Shown one piece after another: positions 43,089 through 52,306 of a stretch of 64,000 nt of DNA. This DNA is from Zygnema cylindricum. Its lineage: Eukaryota > Streptophyta > Zygnematophyceae > Zygnematales > Zygnemataceae. The DNA is taken from assembly GCA_037447655.1 (NCBI GenBank), contig JBBHKE010000145.1, positions 18,512 to 82,511 on the forward strand, read 5' to 3'. Within the stretch, counting starts at the first letter, position 1, and every line of letters begins with the position of its first letter. Made by a program: the position numbers and the translations under genes. The notes below the pieces were generated by a model that was not told the DNA's origin, did not search any database, and worked only from the letters and a program-made list of their open reading frames with translations.

Positions 43089-43556
43089 GTAAGACAAATA
43101 CATATTTGAAAAAAATGATAATTTTTTTTTTCAATGTTGAATGGGTGACGTTTCAATCGAAGGGTAGAGAGGCAAAGAGTGTGGGGAGGAGGAGGGAAGG
43201 CAAGCTAGGGGCTTCTTGCAATTGAAAATCAATATGGTCAATGTAAGCTACTTTTGTGTCTTATTTTGTCGTTAGTGAGCCAATTTTGTTTAAACAGAGG
43301 AATAGATCACACAACTTTTACAAGAAACTGATATTTTTTATCTTGTAAGGGGACAAAAGTCAGCCTGGGGTGTCCTTGTCTTAGAAGAATTTGATAATCA
43401 AACGGAACTTTTATTTTTATGTAGGAAATTGAAATGTTAAAAAAAAAACTAAATTACAATGTGTTAGCTTAATTTTTATTTTTTTTTGCGATTTCATTAT
43501 GCTTTCGATATTGATTATAAAGGCTAATGAGAGGTGTGGGAATAGGGGTGTCACAT

Positions 43557-43628
43557 GGGTCTAAATAACAACCGGTTGACTGGAACCATTCCATCCTCCA
43601 TCGGTCAAATGAGTTCCCTTTACTTCAT
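43557..43628 (+). CDS. LRR exon 5 (72-base unit)
   Basis: Encodes GLNNNRLTGTIPSSIGQMSS then LYFM, donor GTAAGT, phase 2. The acceptor position reads CACATGG where the unit at 35811 has CACACAG, so the AG is missing. The phase-2 end joins correctly to the EGF exon (AT + G). Confidence 0.5.
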
Positions 43629-44310
43629 GTAAGTCAAATTCCGTTCGGAGAAAAATATTATGTTCTTTAATTGAATCGCAATAATGTATAAGTTCTCATC
43701 GAAGGGTACAAAGGGGGGCAAGGGGCGGGGGGGTGGGGGGATAGGAGGGTAGGGGTGTCAAGAACAGAAAATGAGCATGAACAAGTACGTAATTTTCTTG
43801 ATTGTAATATGGAATTGGGATATTTCGGAAAGCAACTCTACAAGTTTAATCTTATTTCAAAAGCTTATGAGAATGTTACTCTTGATTTCACCGTTTTTTT
43901 TTTTTTTTCTTTTTTTTTTAATGAACCAAATACGTTGATTCATAATATCACATAAATACACAATGTTTTTGGAGGCATTTAGCAAAATCTAGTACAAAAA
44001 TCATCACAGTGTTGACAAAATTTTAGTTGATAACATACATCTTCAAATGTTAGAGTCAATTATGTAGGTTACTTCAAACAATTTTAATCACCTCTTAGGT
44101 TGTACTATTAAATTAATTTTTCAAGCTTGATAAATTTTGCTTTCTTGTTTGTCATATGGTTTAGCTTTTTATCCATGGTTAACTCCTTCGAAATCATTTT
44201 TTCTCTACGCCTCTCCTTCCACGTTTTTACGGTTGCTAACTTATTAACTTAAATTCTGTGGGTCGGCTCGGCTGCTTTTACAGTGGAATTTTCGATAACT
44301 ACTTTATCAG
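43629..44310 (+). other. intron-like stretch
   Basis: Contains a G-rich run (43714-43755) and T-rich runs; no further LRR unit at the expected 540-base spacing. Confidence 0.45.
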
Positions 44311-44577
44311 GCCGATTCCCCAAGTCAATGGAAACCCTAGATGTGAAGACTTGGCAACCAATTGTCTGTTTGGCTGAAACCTCCCACCAGGGTGCGATCC
44401 AAACGCTCAACGCGGTTTAAGCGAATGTGACGCGTTTTGCAACGCGACACAACCAGGAGGAGCTTGTGGGGGAGGCGGTACCTGCTTTGATCGTACGGAC
44501 GGGAAAGGACGGGCATGTGCATGTAATCAAGGATACACCAGTCAATTTAGCAATTACACTTGCAAAAGTACGTATTT
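44311..44577 (+). CDS. Cys-rich LRR C-cap plus EGF-like exon, one TGA
   Basis: Acceptor TTTATCAG, donor GTACGT, 267 bases, entering with one base (phase 2) and leaving in phase 1. Translation: PIPQVNGNPRCEDLATNCLF, G, stop, NLPPGCDPNAQRGLSECDAF, CNATQPGGACGGGGTC, FDRTDGKGRACACNQGYTSQ, ending NYTCK. The six-Cys C-x-C...C pattern with ACACNQGY is EGF-like. The TGA most simply replaces TGG (Trp). Ten or so cysteines and N-glycosylation sites (NAT, NYT) point to an extracellular domain. Confidence 0.6.
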
Positions 44578-44694
44578 TTTCGCAAGACAAATGCCAACAG
44601 TAAAAATCCTTGCCGATTTTAAATAGCTTTTTTAATGAAAACTCAACTGTATTTGTTATTTTTCTTCTTTTGATGTTTGATGTCTATATCTTAG

Positions 44695-45145
44695 TGTAGT
44701 GTATCGGCAAGAAATTTATTGCGATAATTATCGGTTATCGAACGGCCAGGGTTCTTGATATATTGCTCCAAGACCAACAAATTCCGTATTGGCGAATACG
44801 TGAAAAAATATAGTGCGTTACATAATAGTACTTCATAATATACCGTATTATAATTTTCACTGTATATAGCGTGGCATACAACGTGTAACAATTTGTTCCG
44901 TACTCTGTGCAACGGGATAACGGCGGTTCAGTACGACGGAATAATTACAACACTTTTACGATACGAACCGTACAATTATCGCCGATAGTTACCGGTACCG
45001 GTGTTATCGCGATGAAAAACCGATATTTTCGGTTTTTCCTTGCAATAACATCAGTGTCTATATATCGTGGCAATATATAGATTTTCGGTAAGCTAAAAAA
45101 AGGTACCTATCGATTATCGGCAAAACCCTGCCGATACACAAAACT
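44695..45145. repeat. TATCG-rich repeat in intron
   Basis: Multiple TATCG/CGATA elements, GTTACCGGTACCGGTGTTAT and imperfect palindromes, related in style to 28494-28680. No ORF. Confidence 0.45.
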
Positions 45146-45158
45146 ACTATACCTAGTT

Positions 45159-46544
45159 TGTTGTCCTTGGCCTATTTCAGCCATGGATGACTCACGGAAA
45201 ACACCCACAGACTACCCCAAAACAGCTGTGTTTCAGACAACCCAGATTACTCCACAATATACAAAAGTACCTCAAACTACATCAGTATGCTGTATGTACT
45301 AGACACTATAACCTCCCAAAGTTACAGCTTGATCCACAAATGAATCCAAAAGATATGAGCTCCAGAGTTTCCCAAAAACAGCTGACAGCTTATCAAACTA
45401 ACCAATTAAATCTCTCACAGAATTCTACAGAAACAGCAGAACAGAATGAAACTATACAACCATATAATTTCTATATCATAGAACATACACACAAAGTTTC
45501 ATATCAAGATATCAATCAGAGTGATCACACTGACAGGTCAAAGATGCAGAAAAACAGTCTGCCATTACTTTGATAAACTCAGCTGATGATGGAAATAAAC
45601 TAAGTCCTACAATTTATACTCACATAGCTATCTACTGAGCCCTACACTAATTAAATAACTACACGTGTATCTAAGTACTGTACTCGAATAAAGTCACTGT
45701 ACGTCAACGGTACGTCTACTGTACCGGAAGTACGTCTAAACCCTAATTATAACATCTATCCTATTTCAATATTGTAACACTAAAAATTAATTCACTTTAT
45801 ACAAATTAAAGCTGCTTCAGATATTTACAAATAAGTGCCGTACATATATAGTGCCACTTGCTTTGTCAGCAATTGGCGAATCCGTCCAAAAGACCGTACA
45901 CGCAAAACCGGCATCTCTTGATAGCAAGTCGGTTGCGCAAAATGACGCAACCTGCTTTTCAATTGTCGTCCTGTCCGATTTTCTCCGCCGTTGATGTACG
46001 CGTGATCGGACGATTATATTAGCGTCCCATAGCATTGTCCCAATGTGGTCCCACTTCGAATCGAGTCCATCCACTCGATTCGTATCCACCGTTCATTCTT
46101 GTCGTTTGTTTCAGCATAGGTCACATGAGTCCAATCGACCGTGGTAATGCGGTACGAAGCACCTGAGTGCATACGGCGAGCTTCATCACTTGTGGTCCCG
46201 CACGAATCGCGTCCGTTGACACGATCTGAATCAATGTTCCATATTGAACCCGTACAGTAAATTTACCGGATGTCCGGTCCAAACTATATCCGTTCGATTC
46301 TGCAAATCTGCTCACTCGATGTTAGACGCGTGTATGTGAGTGTCGGCGCCATTCAGAAATACCTGCAAAATCCTCATCTGCTGACGCGTGTCCCTGTAGA
46401 AGTACAGTACACTCTTTTGTCCTTATACTATTGTAACACCTATTAGGGGTCAGTACTAAAGTGTGTATACCAAAAAATATTCTAAGTACTAAACCCTCTC
46501 TCACTGACCTATTTACTGAGTACTAAAGTTTTCAAATCCCAACA
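45159..46544. mobile_element. candidate solo LTR or insertion with TG...CA ends and TAGTT duplication
   Basis: The segment starts TGTTGTCCTTGG and ends AAATCCCAACA, flanked by TAGTT at 45154-45158 and 46545-46549. Its right end, read inverted, has TAAATAGG and a TTTAGTACTTAGAATATTTT stretch resembling the promoter part of D's LTR. Its left 75 bases, however, resemble copia C integrase sequence at 38689-38760, so it may be an internal fragment instead. A 128-codon Gln/Thr-rich frame (45187-45573) has no recognisable domain. Confidence 0.4.
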
Positions 46545-46549
46545 TAGTT

Positions 46550-47333
46550 TGCAATAACGACTCTCGACATGAAAGTAAGAGCTGTTCCGCATACTTCCGA
46601 TAATTAGAAGTGGAGATTGATTTCTCATTATGCTTTCATATTTAGTAAGAACATGTCGAACCCACATAGAGCAGTTTTAAAAGAAAGCATTCATGCTTCA
46701 CAATGTGGATTGAAAAGCATTCAACTCTACAAATTTCACTAAAAATGTTATCTTTAAAAGGATTGGCATTCAAACTATGGATAAAGAAACTCTTTTCTTT
46801 TTAGGTAGGGAAGAAAACCAACATAAAAAATAGCTATTTGGGCGTCGTTAATGATCAGATTTTGTTTCATTTAAATATTTTTAATTTTGGATTTCATTTT
46901 TTTGAAAAACTAATGTTGTTATCATAGTTTGCAGTATATTGGCCAATACTCGATATACCTGGTCCAATTTTGGCAGTTAATGTGTAATCATAAAGCGTTT
47001 CGGTTAAGACCGATTCGTCATTTGTGGATATTGTAAAAAATAACTTTACAAGTACATAACAAAGGGAAATATATACCAAAAACGGAAAGATTGAAATTTC
47101 TCAAACAATTTTGGCTAGCAAATGTTTGAATTAATGTACATTGAACTAAACAAGTTGTTTGACAATGTTTTTGTAATCTTAGTCTAAGACGTCCAAATTT
47201 ATTCTAGTGTTATTTGATCATTTTTTTCTAAAAAATTTGAGTGTTGACTAGAACGATAAGGCTTTAGACATACAGTTGTTGAATTTGATATCATGAAGAC
47301 TAATGCCGACAAAATTGTTTTCTTGCGCACCAG
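46550..47333. other. intron-like stretch, no gene recognised
   Basis: AT-rich, ends in a pyrimidine tract and CACCAG acceptor at 47333. Confidence 0.45.
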
Positions 47334-48308
47334 TCGTCAACCCACCACCTCCACTCCGTCCTCCACCGACACACCGACCACCACCCAGATCAACTCCATT
47401 TACACGACCTCCTCCACGACCTTCTCCGCGTTCACCTATGTCTCCTCCACGAGTCTTACTTCCACCTCCATCAACCAGTCTTCCACCACCTCACTCTCCT
47501 CCATTCTTTCGCTCGTCTCCTTCGCCTCCTCCTTCACCAACCCCGCTTCCACCGCGTTCGAATTCATACCCCCACCATTGTCTCGTTCACCTCCTCCATC
47601 AACTGGTCTTCCACCACGTTCACCTCTGTCTCCTCCACCATTCTTTCGTTTGTGTCTCCTTCGCCTCTTCCTCCTCCACCAACTCCACTTCCCCCACCTC
47701 CTCCACTCCGTCCTCCACCGACACGCCGACCACCACCTAGATCACCTCCATTCACACGACCTCCTCCACGACCTTCTCCGCCTTCACCTATGTTTCCTCC
47801 ACCAGTCTTACTTCCACCTCCTTCACCTCCTCCATCAACCAGTCTTCCACCACCTCAGTCTCCTCCATTCTTTCGTTAGTCTCCTTCGCCTCCTCCTTCA
47901 CCAACCCTGCTTCCACCGCGTTCGAATTCATACCCTCCACCGTTGTCTCTTTCCCCTCCATTCTTTCGTTCGTCTCCTTCGCCTCATCCTCCTCCACCAA
48001 CCCCACTTCCCCCACCTTCACCTCCGTCCCCTCGACCATCCTTTGTTCCATCTTCTTCACCTCCACCTCCACCAACGCGTCTTCCACCGCGTTTTCCTCC
48101 GTACCATCCACCATTTTCTCCTTCTCCTCCACCAACCGGTCTTCAACCACCTCCGTCTCCCATGCCATTTCTTTGTCCGTCACCTTTGCCGCCTCCTCCA
48201 CCATCCCCTCTTCCACCAAGATCACCCCCGTCTCCTCCACCATTTACTCGTCTGTCTCCTTTGCCTCTTCCTCCACCAGTCCGTTTTCCACCAAGATCAC
48301 CTCCGTAA
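47334..48308 (+). pseudogene. proline-rich (extensin-like) exon of the receptor-like gene
   Basis: After acceptor CACCAG the frame in phase with the EGF exon reads VNPPPPLRPPPTHRPPPRST and PPFFRSSPSPPPSPTPLPPR. A shift near 47575 moves it to another frame (SPSPLPPPPTPLPPPPPLRP) which runs, with one TAG at 47877, to TAA at 48306. About 320 codons are rich in Pro, Ser and Arg with SPPPP-like blocks, as in extensins and PERK or LRX ectodomains. A unit of about 355 bases is duplicated (starts near 47344 and 47697). The His/Leu-rich long ORF on the same strand is the wrong frame of this repeat. Confidence 0.6.
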
Positions 48309-48489
48309 CCACCAAAACCTTCACCATCCAAACCAGCTTGATAAAGCACCGTATCATCTCATAAAGGTAAATTTTAAGCAACAATACTTATATCACTTGT
48401 AATTTTGAAATATAGAGACATTGAGAGTTTTAAATTTGTCAAACATCTTACACTAGAACTCTCATATAGTCACTATAACTAAAAAGAAA

Positions 48490-48716
48490 ATATGTTTTCT
48501 CTCTCCTATATCCTCTCTTCCTTTTTCCCTCCACTCTCCTCTCTCTTTCTGTTTTCTCTCCTGTCTCCTCTCTCCTCTTTCCACTCTCCCATCTGCCCAC
48601 TCCCCTCGTCACCCCTCTCCTCTCTCCTCTCTCTTCGCCCTCCTCTCCCCCACTCCCCCTTCTTCCCCCTCTCCCCCCTCTCCCCCCTCTCCCCCCTCTC
48701 CCCCCTCTCCCCCCTA
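48490..48716 (+). repeat. pyrimidine tract, (CTCCCCC)n core
   Basis: Cytosine/thymine run ending in six copies of CTCCCCC (about 48668-48714). The same motif resumes at 57339 after the last LTR of composite element E. Confidence 0.85.
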
Positions 48717-49165
48717 AGTAAGGATCGACACACACAAGGATAGAAGAGAGATAGAATATGATGCGGAAGCAAGAGACAGCAAGGAGAAGACACTCCAGCA
48801 AAAGACAAATATATTTCACCAGAAGTTTTCCCCTTACAAAAGATAACTTGTCCAAAACGACTAAGTCCAAAAATACTCCCTCACACGAAACAAACAAGTA
48901 CATCTATCTTTTCGTCGTACAAAAGTACGCAGACAAACGAATCAAGCTGTGGTACTATCGAAAGAGCATAAAGAACAACATAAAGTACAGTACCAAACAA
49001 AACATACGATCGCCGTACAAAATCTAAAGTACTACGTACGCAAAATCAAACCAAACTATATTAAAACTAAACTAATCACTTCACGCCACACAAATCACAC
49101 GCTAACTAAATAGCTTATATTACGGCGCTCAACATAACTGAGACGTCGTTTCACAAAGAACCTAA
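48717..49165 (-). repeat. 3' LTR of element E (subfamily 1)
   Basis: Plus-strand left end AGTAAGGATCG (expected TGTAAGGATCG), right end AAAGAACCTAA with the final CA lost. Followed by the inverted polypurine tract TCCCCCTCTCTTT (49166-49178). Confidence 0.8.
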
Positions 49166-49198
49166 TCCCCCTCTCTTTGTGAAATCTCCCTCTTAAAC

Positions 49199-50800
49199 TT
49201 AAAATAATCCTAACTTAGGTCCTCCCCGTAATAGTACGTCATAAACCGCTGCCTTAGTCAACATATCTGCGGCCTCCTCCAAAGTTGACACGTACGTAAA
49301 CTCAATCTCCTTTGCAACGACCAAATGGCGTACGAAATGCCACTGGATGCGAATATGTTTTGTTTGCTTGTGAAAGACCGGATTTTTCACTAGCGCCATC
49401 GAACTCATGCTGCCAGTAAAAATCTGCAAGCAACCAATCACAATGCCCAACTCACCAAGCATCTCCTTAATCCACACAGACGCGTTTGCGGTGTGACACG
49501 CAGCCATGTATTCAGATTCCGTGGACCTTAGCGCAACCGTAGGTTGGAGCCGCGAACTCCAAGATATTGCCGCGCCGCCCAAAATGAAAGCGTATCCTGA
49601 CGTGGATTTTCCACTGTCGAAATCTCCACCCCAATCTGCGTCGCAATAACCGATACACTGCAAAGAGTCCCTTTTGGACGCATACATCAAACCAAAGTCG
49701 ATCGTGCCAACCAAATAGCAAAATATCGGTTTCAGTGCCTCCCAATGATTCTTTTTTGGAGCGTTGCAATAACGACTAACAACTGACACCGCCGCCGCAA
49801 TATCCGAACGCGTGCCTACACTCAAATACATTAAACTACCAACCGCTTCACGATATGGTACTGAAACATTCTCTTCCTCTTCGTACTTTTTGTATTGTAC
49901 TTTTGGATCTAATGGACTTTTGGATCTAATGGCGTTGAAACATATTTCGAGCCAATCATACCAAGCCTAGTCAAGACCTCTCTACAATACTGAGCTTGAC
50001 TTAATTTAATCACATTCTCGCTGGACCTTATGACCTCTATCCCCAAAATGTACCTCACTTCTCCAAGATCTGTCACTTTAAAATGAATACTAAGGTACTC
50101 GTTTAACTTATTAATGACAGACAAAGTGTCACTAATCATTAGAAAGTCATCAACGTACACAGAAAAATAATTTGGTCCTTTCCCTCTCCTTTTACGTAAA
50201 CTTCGGAATCCAAAATTGTACGAACAAAGCCATAATTAGTAAGTACCTTGTGAAGAAGAAGGTACCATGTCCTCGGCGCTTGTTTTAATCCGTACAAGGA
50301 TTTTCGCAGCCGCCATACTTTTCCTCCTTTCGAAGGCACACCCTCGGGCATCTTCATATATACCTCCTCTTCTAACTCTCCATTTAAAAAGGCCGTTTCT
50401 ACATCCATTTGATGTATATGTTTATTCCCCGCGGCCGCAATAGCAATTATCGTTCTCAAAGAATCAAACTTAACAACCGGTGCATAAGTTTCCGAATAAT
50501 CAACCCCTTCTACTTGTTGATACCCTTTACACACCAATCTAGCCTTATATTTTATTATCTCCCCCGTAGCACCAGTTTTTTTTTTAAATATCCATTTAGC
50601 ATCAATCGCATGTTCCCCTTCGGTAAACTCACCTCCTCAAAAGTTTTGTTATCGATAATGGATTTTAATTCTCTCTCCCACGTCGGTTTCCACTTATCCT
50701 CCCAATCCATAGAACTTCGTGCCTCGGCGTAAGATTGGGGATCGCCGGGCATATTCTCGGTTAATGATTGCTACAAAATAAATGCCTCCTCCGAGGCCGC
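49199..50800 (-). pseudogene. element E reverse transcriptase and RNase H
   Basis: RT: ORF 50752-50555 (NMPGDPQSYAEAR-type start, FEEVSLPKGN), ORF 50537-50139 (MVCKGYQQVEGVDYSETYAP, HIHQMDVETAFLNGELEEEV, SLYGLKQAPRTWY), a frameshift at the YVDD box, then ORF 50160-49909 (MYVDDFLMISDTLSVI). RNase H: ORF 49831-49199 with VGTRSDIAAAVSVVSRYCNA, GYCDADWGGDFDSGKSTSGY, LRSTESEYMAACHTANASVW and HIRIQWHFVRHLV to the natural stop. Only two or three frameshifts separate these; catalytic residues are intact. Confidence 0.88.
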
Positions 50801-50881
50801 CGAAATAAAATAATTGGAATCACTTAACGGTGTCTGAACGTTGATTTAAATATTTGGAAGAACACAATTTTAGTTGTTTAG

Positions 50882-51219
50882 TGTTGAGAATGTCATTTAT
50901 GACATACCTTCATTAGGCAGGTATACTAACAGTATTTGCTGTGTTAAAATGTTAGATGTACGGCTGGAATGCCTCCGTACAGCTTAGTGTAGTTTCAATG
51001 TATAGAAGTAGGACTTAGTGAATTAGATTCATTAGGAACAAATGATATGAAAAACTGTACACGCAGTTTTTTGAAAACTCACCTCTAAATATCTCACAGA
51101 TGTGAGAGCAAAATTAAATGAAATTTAATTTGTATATTCTTTTGTATCATATCTACATTGTGGTAGATTTGTACGGCTATTGCAATTTTGTGTTGAAAGT
51201 TATTGTCTGTCAAAGAACA
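50882..51219 (+). repeat. LTR-like insertion between integrase and RT of element E
   Basis: Coding homology stops on both sides. The insert contains GCCTCCGTACAGCTTAGTG and AAGTAGGACTTAGTGAATTA, resembling the promoter region of group-1 LTRs, and TGTTGAAAGTTAT at 51191, identical to the first 13 bases of D's LTR. The ends given are the TG...CA pair I could find; no target duplication. Confidence 0.35.
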
Positions 51220-52306
51220 ATGACTACTACTACTGCTTCTTCTTTATCTTCAGTACCAGCAGTTGTCTTAGAACAACATTTTTCGGAACGAGAAATAGTA
51301 ACTTTAAGATCTTCATGGAAATTTATATTACGAATCTCTTCAATTACGTGAGGAATCGGATCATAAACCCGGTATAAACTCCCTTTGGAGCTATACCCCA
51401 CAAAAATACCCGACCAACTACGAGAAGAAAATATACCTCGTCGTTTTACTGATTCGATGAAAACCGTCGCACGACACCCCCATATACGCAAATGATGTGA
51501 TGCACGTTTCTGACCATACCAAAGTTCATGAGAAGTATTATCGCCTGAAATAGATGTAAGTTGACGATTGCAAATATAATTAGCCGTTAGGATTGCATCT
51601 CCCCATAAACACTCATTTCTCCCGAGCCGTGAATCATCGAGCGCACCATTTCTCTAAGTGTTCGATTTTTGCGCTCGGCAATTCCATTCAACTCCGTTGA
51701 GTATGATCCCGTGAATTCTTGTCGAATCCCCCATTTCTTGCAATAAGGATCAAACGCCTTAAACTCCCCGCCGTTATCGGATCAAACCGCCTTTAATTTC
51801 CGTTCACATTGTCGTTCGGCCATAACATGCCACTCCTCAAATTTTGCTGATGCAACGGATTTTTTTTTGAGAAGGTATACACATGTGAACCTTGAGTAAT
51901 CGTTCACAATTACCATTATATATTTGTTTCCTCTTAAACTCTTAGGTTTAACATTGCCACGTAAATCTACGTGTACCTTTTCAAGTGGGTGAGTTGACCG
52001 AAAGTCAGAATCCTTGGTGGGATGCGGTTTTCGGATCTAACGACCTTGATTGTAGCCGGTACAACCGCTGAATTTTTTGCCAGACGTCGGATCTAATCCT
52101 CGCGTGCAACCGACCATAATCATACGCTGTAGATTTTGCTCGGACGTATGGCACATTTGGGGATGCCATAGCGTCACATCTCCCTTTATTTCCATGATCT
52201 GACCAATGATGTCGTAATCATGAAGTTTTGACTTTGGACGCCTCCATAAAAGACGACTATGAAATGCGTCAGATACTTCGCCTTCATCGATTGTAATTCT
52301 ATCAGA
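51220..52306 (-). pseudogene. element E integrase
   Basis: After the stop at 52307 the same element reads ITIDEGEV, IMEIKGDVTLWHPQMCHTSE (zinc-binding His pair), EKVHVDLRGNVKPKSLRG, VNDYSRFTCVYLLKKKS, SDNGGEFKAFDPYCKKWG, STELNGIAERKNRTLREMV and, in ORF 51491-51210, MRIWGCRATVFIESVKRRGI. The D-D-E residues can be seen, with several stops between. Confidence 0.75.

Larger units (their letters stand above)
31504..48308 (+). pseudogene. receptor-like gene: signal peptide, LRR, EGF-like, proline-rich exons; no kinase exon seen
   Basis: Plus-strand exons lie in one order. Exon 1 (31504-31618) is a signal peptide, exon 2 (33557-33651) is an LRR N-cap, five LRR exons follow between 35012 and 43628, then a Cys-rich/EGF-like exon (44311-44577) and a Pro-rich exon (47334-48308). 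Exon 1 to exon 2 (phase 1), last LRR to EGF (phase 2) and EGF to Pro-rich (phase 1) all join in frame, supporting one transcription unit. Against function: one TGA in the EGF exon, a frameshift and stops in the Pro-rich exon, several LRR acceptors lacking an in-phase AG, and a 6.1-kb copia insertion (C). No transmembrane or kinase exon was found before or after. It could be a decayed LRR receptor kinase ectodomain or a secreted LRR-extensin-like protein. Confidence 0.6.

Noticed and set aside
43557-43628. AT-AC (U12-type) introns in the LRR array
   Set aside because: Donors are all ordinary GTAAGT-like; missing AG is more simply explained by mutation.
45187-45573. 128-residue Gln/Thr-rich ORF as a host gene
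   Set aside because: No domain or splice context; lies within a probable insertion whose left edge resembles copia sequence.
47293-48402. 369-residue His/Leu-rich ORF
   Set aside because: Wrong frame of the proline-rich repeat; the Pro-rich frame is in phase with the upstream EGF exon.
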